Shown piece after piece: positions 44,725 through 55,292 of a stretch of DNA of 64,000 nt. The DNA comes from Stutzerimonas sp. S1 (GTDB taxonomy: Bacteria; Pseudomonadota; Gammaproteobacteria; Pseudomonadales; Pseudomonadaceae): contig NZ_JAOEIY010000001.1 in NCBI RefSeq assembly GCF_025966695.1, positions 186,001 to 250,000 of the forward strand, read 5' to 3'. The position numbers and the translations under genes were made by a program. How positions within the stretch are numbered: the stretch's first letter is position 1; every line of letters starts with the position of its first letter. The notes under the pieces were generated by a model that worked only from the letters and a program-made list of their open reading frames with translations, did no database searches and was not told where the DNA came from.

Positions 44725-44800
44725 TGGCTCCGCGACCTGGACTCGAACCAGGGACCCAATGATTAACAGTCATTTGCTCTACCGACTGAGCTATCGCGGA
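44725..44800 (-). tRNA. tRNA-Asn (anticodon GTT)
   Basis: The 76-base cloverleaf has acceptor TCCGCGA, anticodon loop CTGTTAA carrying GTT, T-arm GTTCGAGTC and encoded CCA. It is the first tRNA of the operon, 45 bases after the predicted transcription start. Confidence 0.97.
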
Positions 44801-44843
44801 ACTAAATCTTCCAGCCTCCTCAGCGTTACGTTAGCGCTTCAGA

Positions 44844-44879
44844 GGCGCGCCATTTTACGGCTCCCGCGCAGGCTGTCAA
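44844..44879 (-). promoter_or_regulatory. Sigma-70 stable-RNA promoter of the tRNA operon
   Basis: On the minus strand TTGACA (44874-44879), a 16-base spacer and TAAAAT (44852-44857) are followed by the GC-rich discriminator GGCGCGCC (44844-44851). Such discriminators are typical of stringently controlled stable-RNA promoters. Confidence 0.85.
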
Positions 44880-44959
44880 GCCTGAAAACACGATTCACGA
44901 CAACAGTTTGCATTCTTCGCCCGACGGGAGCGCACGACAGTCGAACGGCCAAGATATAA

Positions 44960-44980
44960 GCCCGGACGCGAGGTCCGGGC
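44960..44980 (-). terminator. Terminator hairpin downstream of clpB
   Basis: GCCCGGAC and GTCCGGGC (44960-44967, 44973-44980) form an 8-bp stem with a 5-base loop, 11 bases after the clpB stop. TTATAT follows on the minus strand. Confidence 0.7.
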
Positions 44981-44990
44981 GACAAGGCCA

Positions 44991-47555
44991 TTAGCCAAAG
45001 ACGATCTGCTCATCCTCCACCTTTGCGGTGACGGTCGTACCCGGCGCGAATTGGCCGGCGAGAATTTGCTGTGCCAGCGGATTCTCGATCCAACGCTGGA
45101 TAGCACGCTTGAGCGGACGGGCACCATATACCGGGTCGTAGCCAACGGCGATCAGCTTGTCCATCGCCTCCTGGCTGAGTTCCAGGCTTAGTTCACGCTC
45201 GGCCAAACGCTTGCGCAGGCGTCCCAACTGAATATCCGCGATGCCGGCGATCTGCTCCCGACCCAGCGGGTCGAAGACCACCACCTCGTCGATACGGTTG
45301 ATGAACTCCGGGCGGAAGTGGTGCGCCACCGCATCCATCACCGCCGCGCGCTGGGCATCTGGATCGCCGACCAACTCTTGGATCTGGGTTGAACCGAGAT
45401 TGGAGGTCATCACGATCACGGTGTTCTTGAAGTCCACGGTGCGCCCGTGACTGTCGGTCAGACGCCCGTCCTCGAGCACCTGCAACAGTACGTTGAAAAC
45501 GTCGGGATGAGCCTTCTCCACCTCGTCCATCAGCACTACAGAGTAGGGCTTGCGACGAACCGCTTCGGTCAGGTAACCGCCCTCCTCATAACCGACATAA
45601 CCCGGCGGCGCACCGATCAGACGCGCGACCGAATGCTTCTCCATGAACTCGGACATGTCGATGCGGATCATCGCCTCCTCGGTATCGAAGAGGAACTCGG
45701 CCAGCGCCTTGCACAGTTCGGTCTTGCCCACCCCGGTCGGGCCGAGGAAGAGGAATGAACCGCTCGGCCGATTCGGGTCGGCGAGCCCCGCACGCGAACG
45801 ACGCACAGCATTGGCCACCGCGACCACCGCCTCATGCTGGCCAATGACCCGCTGGTGCAGCATGTCTTCCATACGCAGCAGCTTCTCCCGCTCACCTTCG
45901 AGCATCTTGCTCACCGGGATGCCGGTCCACTTGGAGACCACTTCGGCGATTTCCTCGTCAGTCACCTTGTTGCGCAACAGCTGGTTCTCCGCCTTGCCGT
46001 GCTGATCAACCATCTGCAGACTGCGTTCGAGGTCGGGGATGATGCCGTACTGCAGTTCGGCCATACGTGCCAGATCGCCTTTGCGACGCGCGGTCTCCAA
46101 CTCGGCCTTGGACTGCTCGATCTTCTGCTGGATCTGCGCCGAGCCCTGCACTTCAGCCTTCTCCGACTTCCAGATCTCCTCGAGGTCGGCGTACTCCTTT
46201 TCCAGCTTGGCGATATCGCCTTCGAGCTTGGCCAGGCGTTTTTTGGTGGCCTCGTCGTCCTCCTTCTTCAGCGCCTCGCGCTCGATCTTCAACTGGATCA
46301 GGCGACGATCCAGGCGATCCAGCTCTTCCGGTTTGGAGTCGATCTCCATGCGGATGCGGCTGGCCGCCTCGTCGATCAGGTCGATGGCCTTGTCCGGCAA
46401 TTGCCGGTCGGTGATATAGCGGTGGCTGAGCTTGGCCGCAGCGATGATCGCGCCATCGGTAATGGTGACGCCGTGGTGTACCTCATAGCGCTCCTTCAAA
46501 CCGCGCAGGATAGCGATGGTGTCTTCCTCGCTCGGCTCGTCGACTAGCACCTTCTGGAAGCGACGCTCCAGCGCGGCGTCCTTCTCGATGTACTGACGAT
46601 ACTCGTCCAACGTCGTGGCACCGACGCAGTGCAGCTCACCGCGCGCCAGCGCCGGTTTCAGCATGTTGCCGGCGTCCATCGCGCCTTCAGCCTTGCCGGC
46701 ACCGACCATGGTGTGCAACTCATCGATGAACAGGATCACCCGGCCTTCCTGCTTGGACAGCTCGTTGAGCACAGCTTTGAGGCGCTCCTCGAACTCGCCA
46801 CGGAACTTGGCGCCGGCGATCAGCGAGCCCATGTCCAACGCCAGTAGACGCTTGTCCTTGAGGCCGTCCGGCACCTCACCATTAACGATGCGCTGTGCCA
46901 GCCCCTCGACGATCGCGGTCTTGCCCACACCGGGCTCCCCGATCAACACCGGATTGTTCTTGGTACGCCGCTGCAGAACCTGAATGGTGCGGCGAATCTC
47001 ATCGTCGCGACCGATCACCGGATCGAGCTTGCCGTCCTCGGCGCGCTTGGTCATGTCCACGGTGTACTTGTCGAGCGCCTGGCGCGACTCCTCGGCATTG
47101 GGATCGTTGACCGCCTCGCCACCGCGCAGGTTGGCGATGGCATTCTCCAGCGCCTTCTTGCTCACCCCTTGCGCGAGCAGCAGCTTGCCCAGGCGAGTGT
47201 TCGGATCCAGCGCGGCGAGCAGCACCAATTCGCTGGAGATGTATTGATCACCCTTCTGCTGAGCCAGGCGATCGGCCTGGTTGAGCAGGCGCGCCAGGTC
47301 CTGCGACATATTCATGTCACCGGTGGGATTCTGCAGCTTGGGTAGCTGGTCAAGCTCCTTGGTCAGCGCTTGGCGCAGGGCTGCAATATCGAAGCCGACC
47401 TGCATCAGTAGCGGCTTGATAGAGCCCCCCTGCTGCTCCAACAGGGCCTGCATCAGGTGCAGCGGCTCGATGGCCGGATGATCCAGCCCGACCGCAATGG
47501 ACTGCGCGTCGGAAAGTGCAAGCTGGAGCTTGCTGGTCAGACGATCAATACGCAT
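44991..47555 (-). CDS. clpB: ATP-dependent disaggregase ClpB
   Basis: The 854-residue Hsp100 chaperone has an N-terminal Clp domain (1-145) and a first AAA+ module with Walker A GEPGVGKT near 206. A middle coiled-coil lies near 410-530. The second AAA+ module has GPTGVGKT near 605, and ends with the C-terminal D2 lid. It rescues aggregated proteins with DnaK. Its promoter region carries a sigma-32-type element. Length equals E. coli ClpB (857). Confidence 0.98.
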   Translation of the reverse strand: MRIDRLTSKLQLALSDAQSIAVGLDHPAIEPLHLMQALLEQQGGSIKPLLMQVGFDIAALRQALTKELDQLPKLQNPTGDMNMSQDLARLLNQADRLAQQKGDQYISSELVLLAALDPNTRLGKLLLAQGVSKKALENAIANLRGGEAVNDPNAEESRQALDKYTVDMTKRAEDGKLDPVIGRDDEIRRTIQVLQRRTKNNPVLIGEPGVGKTAIVEGLAQRIVNGEVPDGLKDKRLLALDMGSLIAGAKFRGEFEERLKAVLNELSKQEGRVILFIDELHTMVGAGKAEGAMDAGNMLKPALARGELHCVGATTLDEYRQYIEKDAALERRFQKVLVDEPSEEDTIAILRGLKERYEVHHGVTITDGAIIAAAKLSHRYITDRQLPDKAIDLIDEAASRIRMEIDSKPEELDRLDRRLIQLKIEREALKKEDDEATKKRLAKLEGDIAKLEKEYADLEEIWKSEKAEVQGSAQIQQKIEQSKAELETARRKGDLARMAELQYGIIPDLERSLQMVDQHGKAENQLLRNKVTDEEIAEVVSKWTGIPVSKMLEGEREKLLRMEDMLHQRVIGQHEAVVAVANAVRRSRAGLADPNRPSGSFLFLGPTGVGKTELCKALAEFLFDTEEAMIRIDMSEFMEKHSVARLIGAPPGYVGYEEGGYLTEAVRRKPYSVVLMDEVEKAHPDVFNVLLQVLEDGRLTDSHGRTVDFKNTVIVMTSNLGSTQIQELVGDPDAQRAAVMDAVAHHFRPEFINRIDEVVVFDPLGREQIAGIADIQLGRLRKRLAERELSLELSQEAMDKLIAVGYDPVYGARPLKRAIQRWIENPLAQQILAGQFAPGTTVTAKVEDEQIVFG

Positions 47556-47626
47556 GAAATTTTTTCCTCAAGGTGGAGCGGGCTGGCGCTGATCCGCCAA
47601 TAAGGAACACCCGCGCGATGCAGCAT

Positions 47627-47654
47627 AGATGAGGATGATTGCTGGAGATTCAAG
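47627..47654 (-). promoter_or_regulatory. Heat-shock (sigma-32/RpoH) promoter of clpB
   Basis: On the minus strand CTTGAA (47649-47654), a 14-base spacer and CCTCATCT (47627-47634) match the RpoH consensus CTTGAA-N13/14-CCCCATNT with one mismatch. The transcription start would be about 65 bases before the clpB ATG. Confidence 0.8.
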
Positions 47655-47710
47655 CGAGGGGTTTGATTCAGGTCATGCGCGCCGGGACACCCAGACAGCG
47701 ATGTAGGCGT

Positions 47711-48445
47711 CTACTGCAGCCAGATCAGACTGGCGAAGCGCCCGGTACGCGGCACCCGGCGGTAGGAATAAAATCGGGTATCGCTGTAAGTACAGAACCC
47801 GCCACCGTACACGGCGGTCACGCCGCAGGCAGCCAGGCGAATTTTCGCCAGCTGATAAAGGTCGGCCATGAAGCGCCCTTCATGGCCGCTTGGACGGAAC
47901 GCTTCGACGGCCTCGGCATGAGTTGCCACGAAGGCTGCACGCACCTCCGGACCGACTTCGAAAGCGCCCGGCCCGATCGCCGGCCCGAGCCAGACGAGCA
48001 ACTCACCAGCCGGCACCGCAAGCTCGCGTAACGTAGCCTCCAGCACACCGCCCGCAAGCCCGCGCCAACCGGCATGCGCGGCGGCGACCCGTGTGCCGGC
48101 ACGATCGCAGAACAGCACGGGCAGGCAGTCGGCCGTCAGTACCGCACAGGCAACTCCGGGCAAAGCGCTCCAAAGCGCGTCTGCCGTGGCTACCTCCGCG
48201 GGATCTGCCTGCACCGCGTGCGCGGAGTGCACCTGATTCAACCAAGCGGGCCGGCACCCCAGCAGCTGCTGCAGGCAGGCCCGATTACGCGTCACCGCAA
48301 TCGGGTCGTCGCCCACATGATCACCGAGATTGAGACTCTCAAATGGCGGCCGGCTCACCCCACCCTCGCGAGTGGTCACGCAGGCCCGAACGCTCGCCGG
48401 GGCCGGCCACTCTGGTAGCAGCCAGCCATGCGGCCAGCCACTCAC
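47711..48445 (-). CDS. pgeF: Peptidoglycan editing factor / multicopper-like laccase-domain protein PgeF (YfiH)
   Basis: The 244-residue YfiH-family protein has metal-site motifs NQVHSAHA, LTADCLPVLFCD and AAHAGWRGLAGG. PgeF removes mis-incorporated serine from muropeptide precursors; relatives have purine-nucleosidase activity. The GTG start at 48445 overlaps the rluD stop (GTGA), a coupled arrangement. It precedes clpB on the same strand, but clpB has its own heat-shock promoter. Confidence 0.94.
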   Translation of the reverse strand: MSGWPHGWLLPEWPAPASVRACVTTREGGVSRPPFESLNLGDHVGDDPIAVTRNRACLQQLLGCRPAWLNQVHSAHAVQADPAEVATADALWSALPGVACAVLTADCLPVLFCDRAGTRVAAAHAGWRGLAGGVLEATLRELAVPAGELLVWLGPAIGPGAFEVGPEVRAAFVATHAEAVEAFRPSGHEGRFMADLYQLAKIRLAACGVTAVYGGGFCTYSDTRFYSYRRVPRTGRFASLIWLQ

Positions 48446-49416
48446 CCGACGAACGCCTCACGGTCCTGCTGCAATAGAGTCAGCAGCCAGACGAAATCGT
48501 CCGGCAACGGCGACTCCCACTTCATCCGCTTGCCGGTAACCGGATGGTCGAGCTCCAGGAAGCGCGCATGCAAAGCCTGACGTGGAAACTCGCGCAGGGT
48601 CTGCACCAACGTCGGATTGGCCGCTGGCGGAATACGGAAGCGGCCGGCATAGAGCGGATCGCCCACCAGCGGATAACCGATGTGGGTCATGTGCACACGA
48701 ATCTGGTGGGTCCGCCCTGTTTCCAGCTTCACCCGCACGTGGGTGTGCGAGCGAAAACGTTCAAGCACACGGAAGTGGCTGACCGCGGGTTTGCCGCCCT
48801 CCACCACCGCCATACGCTGGCGCTGCTGGCCGTGGCGTCCGATTGGCGCGTCGACGGTCCCGCCGGTGATCACCACCCCGACGACGATCGCTTCGTAGAT
48901 CCGACTGACGCTGCGTGCCTGCAGTTGCTCGACCAGTCGCGTCTGCGCTTGAAGAGTCTTGGCCACCACCATCAGCCCTGTGGTGTCCTTGTCCAGGCGG
49001 TGCACGATGCCGGCGCGCGGCACGTTGATCAGATCCGGCACATGATGCAGCAGAGCATTGAGCAACGTGCCGTCAGCATGCCCGGCGGCCGGGTGCACGA
49101 CCAGTCCGGCCGGCTTGTCGATCACCAGGATGTGCTCGTCCTCGTAAACGATATCGAGCGGTATGTCCTGCGCCTGCCATTCGCCCTGCGCCTGCTGTTC
49201 AGCGTTCAATTCGATGATGGCGCCGGCATGCACCGTATCGCGCGGCCGCAGCACCGCACCGTCGACCGTCAGTAACCCGTCTTTGATCCAGGCAGCCAGA
49301 CGCGAGCGGGAGTGCTCGGAGAACAGTTGCGCCGCGACCTGATCGAGGCGTTGACCACCAAGGTCGAACGGCACCTCGGCGCGGAGATGAATAGCCTGTT
49401 TGGAATTCGCGGACAT
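48442..49416 (-). CDS. rluD: 23S rRNA pseudouridine(1911/1915/1917) synthase RluD
   Basis: The 324-residue protein has an N-terminal S4 domain ([26 protein letters not shown]) and a catalytic domain with the Asp motif [18 protein letters not shown]. The last motif segment is [23 protein letters not shown]. It modifies helix 69 of 23S rRNA. It is coupled to pgeF and divergent from bamD. Confidence 0.97.
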   Translation of the reverse strand: MSANSKQAIHLRAEVPFDLGGQRLDQVAAQLFSEHSRSRLAAWIKDGLLTVDGAVLRPRDTVHAGAIIELNAEQQAQGEWQAQDIPLDIVYEDEHILVIDKPAGLVVHPAAGHADGTLLNALLHHVPDLINVPRAGIVHRLDKDTTGLMVVAKTLQAQTRLVEQLQARSVSRIYEAIVVGVVITGGTVDAPIGRHGQQRQRMAVVEGGKPAVSHFRVLERFRSHTHVRVKLETGRTHQIRVHMTHIGYPLVGDPLYAGRFRIPPAANPTLVQTLREFPRQALHARFLELDHPVTGKRMKWESPLPDDFVWLLTLLQQDREAFVG

Positions 49417-49563
49417 AGGGGCACTGCGGCGGGGGCGCAGACTTTGGTTTCGTCTGCACGCTTGTGTTTAAATACGGCGTCTTTGTCCCGGCTGACCGGG
49501 GCGCTCATCATAACAGGACGGCTTCGCGCGAGACAGCCAGCCGTCACAGGGACGCAAGCCGCC

Positions 49564-50553
49564 ATGCAAGTGAAACACCTGCTGCTGATCGCCATCCTCG
49601 CCCTCACCGCCGCCTGCTCATCCACCGAGACCGTCGACGAGAATCTGGGCGAAGTCGAACTGTATCAGCAGGCGCAAGCCGACCTGGACAACAAGAGCTA
49701 CACCAGCGCGATCAGCAAACTCAAAGCGCTGGAATCGCGCTATCCGTTCGGCCGTTTTGCCGAGCAGGCTCAGCTGGAACTGATCTACGCCTATTACCGG
49801 AATCTCGAGCCGGAAGCGGCGCGCTCTTCTGCCGAGCGGTTCATCCGACTGCACCCGCAGCATCCGAATGTCGACTACGCCTACTACCTCAAGGGCCTGG
49901 CGTCCTTCGACCAGGACCGTGGCCTGCTTGCCCGCTTCCTGCCGCTGGACATGACCAAACGCGACCCAGGCGCCGCCCGTGACTCGTTCAACGAGTTCGC
50001 CCAGCTCACCAGCCGCTACCCCAACAGCCGCTACGCCCCGGATGCCAAGGCGCGGATGATCTATCTGCGCAACCTGCTGGCCGCCAATGAAATTCACGTC
50101 GCCCACTACTACCTCAAGCGCCAGGCCTACGTTGCCGCGGCCAACCGCGGGCGCTACGTGGTGGAAAATTTCCAGGGTACGCCGGCGGTGGCCGACGGGC
50201 TCGCCGTCATGACCGAGTCCTACCAGCGCCTGGGCCTGGAAGAACTGGCAGCTACCAGCCTGAAGACTCTCGAGGCCAACTATCCGGACCACGAGACACT
50301 GGAAGATGGCAAGTTCACCCCACGCGAGACCGAGGCCGATAATCGCAGCTGGCTGAGCCAGGCCACACTCGGCCTGATCGAGAGCGAGGCGCCACGCCCG
50401 GATACCTCGCGCGCCAACCGCGACGTCATTCGCCAATATGAAACAGCCGTGCAGGACCTCCCGGAAGAACTGCGTCCAGCACTCAAGGATGCCGAACAAC
50501 CGAGCGAGACGCGCTCCTGGTGGAGCTACCTGACCTTCGGCCTGTTCGACTGA
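49564..50553 (+). CDS. bamD: Outer membrane protein assembly factor BamD (ComL)
   Basis: The 329-residue lipoprotein has a signal peptide with lipobox LTAAC (Cys at 19) and five TPR-like units through [31 protein letters not shown] and onward. It is the essential BAM-complex partner of BamA. The start at the ATG at 49564 fits the signal peptide; upstream in-frame sequence is non-homologous. The C-terminal roughly 85 residues form an acidic extension beyond the E. coli length (245). Confidence 0.97.
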   Translation: MQVKHLLLIAILALTAACSSTETVDENLGEVELYQQAQADLDNKSYTSAISKLKALESRYPFGRFAEQAQLELIYAYYRNLEPEAARSSAERFIRLHPQHPNVDYAYYLKGLASFDQDRGLLARFLPLDMTKRDPGAARDSFNEFAQLTSRYPNSRYAPDAKARMIYLRNLLAANEIHVAHYYLKRQAYVAAANRGRYVVENFQGTPAVADGLAVMTESYQRLGLEELAATSLKTLEANYPDHETLEDGKFTPRETEADNRSWLSQATLGLIESEAPRPDTSRANRDVIRQYETAVQDLPEELRPALKDAEQPSETRSWWSYLTFGLFD

Positions 50554-50661
50554 GTCCTCACTCGAACCTCCATCGGCTCGGCCGTGCGACTCCCCGCCTT
50601 CGCCGGGCCGAAAAAGCCTCGCTGATCGGCCGGGCTCAGCGCTTAAGCCAGGAATAAAAAT

Positions 50662-50895
50662 ATGGGCCTGTTTCGCCTACTGTTCTGGATCGCCCTGATC
50701 GCCGTCGCCATCTGGCTGTGGCGGCGCATGGTCCGCAAACCCGTGCGACGCAAACCCGAGCCTAGCGCGCTGCCGATGGTGCGCTGCGCCCACTGCGGGG
50801 TGCACCTGCCGCAGGATCAGGCCGTGCAGGACAAGGAGCGCTGGTACTGCAGCCGAGCCCACCTGGAACAGGACGGCAAGGCTGGTGGGCACTGA
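50662..50895 (+). CDS. PP0621-type small membrane zinc-ribbon protein
   Basis: The 77-residue protein has one N-terminal helix (LFWIALIAVAIWLWRRM), a basic stretch and a zinc-ribbon-like C-terminus (RCAHCGVHLPQDQAV...RWYCSRAH, four possible Cys/His ligands). Its last codons overlap the pilS GTG start by 11 bases. It is conserved before pilS in pseudomonads. Function is unknown. Confidence 0.85.
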   Translation: MGLFRLLFWIALIAVAIWLWRRMVRKPVRRKPEPSALPMVRCAHCGVHLPQDQAVQDKERWYCSRAHLEQDGKAGGH

Positions 50896-52477
50896 GAACC
50901 TGGTGTTTCTCGGCGACCAGGGCCAGCGCATTCTGCGGCTGTACCACTTTTATCGCCTGACCATCGGCCTGGCCCTGGTACTGCTGATCAGCAGCGACCT
51001 GTACGACAACCTGCTGCAGATGAGCAATCCGTTACTGTTCCGCAACGGTGCCTGGCTCTACCTGATCCTCAACATCGTCGTCTCGGTACTGGTCCAGAAT
51101 CCGAAACAGGACTTGCCGGTGCTGGGCTTGGCACTGATGGACGTGATCCTGCTCTCCGGGTTGTTCTACTTCGCCGGCGGAACACCCAGCGGCATCGGCA
51201 ACCTGCTGATCATCGCCGTTGCCATCGCCAACGTGCTCCTGCGCGGGCGTGTCGGATTCTTCGTCGCAGCCGTCGCGGCCACTGGTCTGATCTACCTGAC
51301 CTTCTATCTCAGCCTGAACCAGCCGGAGGCCAGTCGCCAGTTCGTGCAGGCTGGCGCGCTCGGCACCCTATGCTTTGCCGCGGCCCTGCTGGTACAGGGA
51401 CTGACCCACCGCTTGCAGGCCAGCGAGCATCTGGCCCGACAACGCGCCGAGGACGTCGCCAACCTGGAGGCGCTGAACGCGCTGATCCTGCAACGCATGC
51501 GCACCGGCATCCTGGTCCTTGATCCGCAGCAACAGGTGCTGCTGGCCAACCAGGGCGCACTGCAACTGCTCGAACGGCCGTCGCTCGCCGGCGCCACGCT
51601 CGCTTCGGACTGCCCGGAGCTACTGGCCCGACTGAAGCAATGGCAGGGCAATCCGACCTTGCGCCCGGCGCATCTACAGATCAGCCCGGGCGGGCCGACC
51701 GTGCAACCGAGCTTTGCCTCGCTGCAGCACGGCGAGAAGCGCAACACACTGGTGTTCCTCGAAGACAGCTCGCAAATCGCCCAGAAAGCCCAGCAACTCA
51801 AGCTCGCCTCGCTCGGTCGACTGACCGCCAGCATCGCCCACGAAATCCGCAACCCGCTCGGGGCGATCAGCCATGCGGCGCAGCTGCTACAGGAATCAGA
51901 AGCCCTCGACGGACCTGACCGGCGTCTGGCGCAGATCATTCAGGATCATTCGCGACGCATGAACCTAGTGATCGAGAACGTCCTGCAGCTGTCGCGCCGC
52001 CGGCAGGCTGAACCGCAGCTGCTGGACCTCAAATACTGGCTGCACCGTTTCGTCAGCGAGTTTCGCAGCGGGCTTACCCCGCAGCAGGCCGTGCATCTGG
52101 AAACCATCGGTAGCTCGCTGCAGACACGGATGGACCCCAACCAGCTCACCCAGGTGCTCACCAATCTGGTGCAGAACGGCCTGCGTTACAGCGGTCAGCT
52201 CCATTCGCAGGCGCAGGTATGGCTGCGACTCTATCGCGACCCGGCCAGTGACTTGCCGGTGGTTGAAGTTCTCGACGACGGTCCCGGCGTGGCCGCCGAC
52301 CAGCTGCAGAACATCTTTGAGCCCTTCTTCACGACCGAAAGCAAGGGCACCGGGCTGGGCCTGTATATCTCCCGCGAGCTATGCGAGAGCAATCAGGCGC
52401 GACTCGACTACAGCGCACGCGAGCAGGGCGGCAGCTGTTTCCGCATCGTCTTCGCCCACCCGCGCAAACTGGGTTGA
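50885..52477 (+). CDS. pilS: Type IV pilus sensor kinase PilS
   Basis: The 530-residue kinase has about six N-terminal membrane helices and a PAS-like linker. The HisKA motif SIAHEIRNPLGAI has H319, and the HATPase domain has DDGPGV and GTGLGLYIS. It phosphorylates or dephosphorylates PilR to control pilA. The start is the GTG at 50885, which gives 530 residues, the length known for P. aeruginosa PilS with phospho-His 319. It overlaps the small gene upstream. Confidence 0.96.
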   Translation: MGTENLVFLGDQGQRILRLYHFYRLTIGLALVLLISSDLYDNLLQMSNPLLFRNGAWLYLILNIVVSVLVQNPKQDLPVLGLALMDVILLSGLFYFAGGTPSGIGNLLIIAVAIANVLLRGRVGFFVAAVAATGLIYLTFYLSLNQPEASRQFVQAGALGTLCFAAALLVQGLTHRLQASEHLARQRAEDVANLEALNALILQRMRTGILVLDPQQQVLLANQGALQLLERPSLAGATLASDCPELLARLKQWQGNPTLRPAHLQISPGGPTVQPSFASLQHGEKRNTLVFLEDSSQIAQKAQQLKLASLGRLTASIAHEIRNPLGAISHAAQLLQESEALDGPDRRLAQIIQDHSRRMNLVIENVLQLSRRRQAEPQLLDLKYWLHRFVSEFRSGLTPQQAVHLETIGSSLQTRMDPNQLTQVLTNLVQNGLRYSGQLHSQAQVWLRLYRDPASDLPVVEVLDDGPGVAADQLQNIFEPFFTTESKGTGLGLYISRELCESNQARLDYSAREQGGSCFRIVFAHPRKLG

Positions 52478-52608
52478 TGGCAGATACAGGCAGACGCAAC
52501 AGATCACACATCGACCAAGGTGATAGGCATGCCGGGCTAGTGTCGAGTTAACATGGCCGCCCACCCGACCGGGTGACCCACCGCTTCACCGATTAAAAAG
52601 AACGGACC

Positions 52609-53949
52609 ATGAGCGCGCGCCAAAAAGCACTGATCATCGATGACGAGCCAGATATTCGCGAACTGCTGGAAATTACCCTGGGGCGCATGAAGCTCGATAC
52701 CCGGAGCGCTCGCAACGTCAAGGAAGCCCGGGAATGGCTGGCGCGCGAGCACTACGACCTGTGTCTGACCGACATGCGCCTGCCGGACGGCAGCGGACTG
52801 GAACTGGTACAGCTCATCCAGCAGCAGTATCCGCAATTGCCGGTAGCGATGATCACCGCCTACGGCAGCCTGGACACCGCGATCAGCGCACTCAAGGCCG
52901 GCGCGTTCGATTTCGTCACCAAGCCGGTCGACCTCAACCGCCTACGCGAGCTGGTCAGCACTGCCCTGCGCCTGCGCGCTCCCGCGGTCGAAGAGCCGCA
53001 GGGGGACAACCGTCTGCTCGGTAGCTCGCCACCGATGAAGATCCTGCGCAAGCAGATCGGCAAGCTCGCACGCAGCCAGGCCCCGGTCTACATCAGCGGC
53101 GAATCCGGCAGCGGCAAGGAGCTGGTGGCCCGCCTGATCCATGAGCAGGGGCCGCGTAGTGAGAGGCCGTTCGTGCCCGTGAACTGCGGCGCGATCCCCT
53201 CCGAGCTGATGGAAAGCGAGTTCTTCGGTCACAAGAAAGGCAGCTTCAGCGGAGCCATCGAAGACAAGCCCGGGCTGTTCCAGGCAGCCAATGGCGGCAC
53301 CCTGTTCCTCGACGAAGTCGCCGACCTGCCGCTACCGATGCAGGTCAAGCTGCTGCGGGCCATTCAGGAGAAGGCCGTGCGCGCGGTCGGCGGCGCACAG
53401 GAAGTCATGGTCGATGTACGCATCCTCTGCGCCACTCACAAGGACCTCGCCAGCGAAGTCGCGGCCGGGCGCTTCCGTCAGGATCTTTACTACCGGCTGA
53501 ACGTCATCGAATTGCGCGTACCACCGTTGCGCGAACGCCGGGAGGACATCGCCCTACTTGCCGACGCCATGCTCAAGCGCCTGGCGCAGGAGTGCGGCGA
53601 CAGCAGCGCCCGCCTGCATCCGGATGCCCTGGCGAAACTGCTGAGTTACCGCTTCCCGGGCAACGTGCGCGAACTGGAGAACATGCTGGAGCGCGCCTAT
53701 ACGCTGTGCGAAGACGACGAGATCAAAGCCAGCGATCTGCGTCTGGCCGACTGCCCCGGCTCTGCCGAAGGCGGCGAGGCCAGCCTGGCACAGATCGACA
53801 ACCTGGAAGATCACCTGGAAGAGATCGAGCGTAAGCTGATCATGCAGGCGCTCGAAGAAACGCGCTGGAACCGCACGGCGGCGGCACAGCGCCTGGGCCT
53901 GACGTTCCGCTCGATGCGTTACCGTCTGAAGAAACTGGGGCTGGATTGA
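52609..53949 (+). CDS. pilR: Type IV pilus response regulator PilR (sigma-54 activator)
   Basis: The 446-residue NtrC-class regulator has a receiver domain with D55 (LTDMRLPDG) and an AAA+ sigma-54 interaction domain with GESGSGKE and the GAFTGA-variant loop GSFSGA. The Fis-type HTH near the C-terminus is NRTAAAQRLGLTFRSMRYRLKKL. It activates pilA with RpoN. It lies 131 bases after pilS; the pilA gene is not in the window. Confidence 0.96.
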   Translation: MSARQKALIIDDEPDIRELLEITLGRMKLDTRSARNVKEAREWLAREHYDLCLTDMRLPDGSGLELVQLIQQQYPQLPVAMITAYGSLDTAISALKAGAFDFVTKPVDLNRLRELVSTALRLRAPAVEEPQGDNRLLGSSPPMKILRKQIGKLARSQAPVYISGESGSGKELVARLIHEQGPRSERPFVPVNCGAIPSELMESEFFGHKKGSFSGAIEDKPGLFQAANGGTLFLDEVADLPLPMQVKLLRAIQEKAVRAVGGAQEVMVDVRILCATHKDLASEVAAGRFRQDLYYRLNVIELRVPPLRERREDIALLADAMLKRLAQECGDSSARLHPDALAKLLSYRFPGNVRELENMLERAYTLCEDDEIKASDLRLADCPGSAEGGEASLAQIDNLEDHLEEIERKLIMQALEETRWNRTAAAQRLGLTFRSMRYRLKKLGLD

Positions 53950-53971
53950 CGCCTGCCGCCAGCCCCTGACA

Positions 53972-54001
53972 TTGCGCCCCGCTTGCCCAGGCGGGGCGCA
54001 A
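53972..54001. terminator. Hairpin between pilR and the DUF2333 gene
   Basis: TTGCGCCCCGC and GCGGGGCGCAA form an 11-bp perfect stem (53972-53982, 53991-54001) with an 8-base loop, between convergent genes. There is no T-tract. Confidence 0.75.
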
Positions 54002-54012
54002 CAACACTCCGG

Positions 54013-55071
54013 TCAGCCCTGCGACAGCAGGTTGCGCAGATCGATAATCGCCGCATTGGCCCGGGAAATGTAATTCGCCATCACCAGTGAGTGATTGGCC
54101 AGCACCCCATAGCCGCTGCCATTGAGCACCATCGGGCTCCATAGCGGCTCCTGCACCGCCTCCAGCTCGCGGATGATCTGCCGCACGCTGATCGTCGCGT
54201 TCTTCTTGGCCAGCACGTCGGCGAAATCGACCTCGATCGCCCGCAGCAGATGCGAAAGCGCCCAGGCCTGGCCGCGCGCCTCATAGAACACGTTGTCGAT
54301 CTGCACCCAAGGCGTCTCCACCACCTCTTCCTTGACCTCCGGGACAATACCGGAGCGCTCCTGCTCAGGCGCTAGATTGGTGTCCAGGCGTACCCGGCCG
54401 ACACTCGCCGATAACCGCTGCGACAGCGAACCCAGACGGGTCGCGACATCACCAAGCCAGTTATTCAGGTTGTCGGCACGCGTGTAGAACAACGCCTTTG
54501 GTGCCGGATCGCTCAGACGCGCGAGGTAGCGATCCAGCGCACGGATGCCATTGCGGTACTCGGATTCGGATGCCGGCAGTGCCCAGCTGCGGTTGTCAAA
54601 GTTGAACAGTGGCTCGCCTTTCGACAGATCCGGATCCTCGGTCGACTGCGACTGCGAACGAGTGAAATCCTTGCGCAGGGCCCGGCTGAGATCGCGCACC
54701 TGAACCAGCACGCCGTATTCCCAGCTTGGCATGTTGTCCAGCCAGAGACCGGGGGGGGCGATGTCGTTGCTCAGATAACCACCCGGCTTGTCCAGCAAGG
54801 TGCTGGCCACCCGCTTGAGCGTCTCCACGGTGGTGTAGCCATTGACCAGCTGACGCTGCGATGCCTCCGCGGCCTGTCGCGCATGCTGCTGGACCGGGAA
54901 CAGCGCCGGTTCGCGACTCCAGTACCAGCCCAGGACAAGCGCTGCCAGCAGGAGCAAGCCGACGACGACGGCCACCGCCGACCACAGCGGATTGCGATCG
55001 CGAAGCGCAGTGGTCGCCGAGCCGCCGCTCGAACGACCGAGACGGGCGAAGCGGTTCTTCCAATCCAACAT
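54013..55071 (-). CDS. DUF2333 family membrane-anchored protein
   Basis: The 352-residue protein has one membrane helix near 30-50 (WSAVAVVVGLLLLAALVLGWYW) and a large helical periplasmic part. Conserved-looking segments include GGYLSNDIAPPGLWLDNMP and GVLANHSLVMANYISRANAA. Function is unknown. The ATG at 55071 is used; an in-frame TTG 6 bases upstream has AAGGA closer to it. It is divergent from the diguanylate cyclase gene. Confidence 0.9.
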   Translation of the reverse strand: MLDWKNRFARLGRSSGGSATTALRDRNPLWSAVAVVVGLLLLAALVLGWYWSREPALFPVQQHARQAAEASQRQLVNGYTTVETLKRVASTLLDKPGGYLSNDIAPPGLWLDNMPSWEYGVLVQVRDLSRALRKDFTRSQSQSTEDPDLSKGEPLFNFDNRSWALPASESEYRNGIRALDRYLARLSDPAPKALFYTRADNLNNWLGDVATRLGSLSQRLSASVGRVRLDTNLAPEQERSGIVPEVKEEVVETPWVQIDNVFYEARGQAWALSHLLRAIEVDFADVLAKKNATISVRQIIRELEAVQEPLWSPMVLNGSGYGVLANHSLVMANYISRANAAIIDLRNLLSQG

Positions 55072-55292
55072 GGGCAATATGTCCTTCTCTTTCGAATTCA
55101 GAGGTTCGACCGCATGACGCCAGCCGCGTTGCGGTGAGGGCGATCACTATAGCGCAGCTCCCTGGCAACTCTGCGGCAATTTGCGAACCACTACCGCTAC
55201 CGGCAGCTTCGTCAGCAGCGTCGCAGTGATAGCATGCGGCTATCACAGAAAAAGCGCAGGAACAGGGTTCCAAGGCGCATCGGAAGACCACC

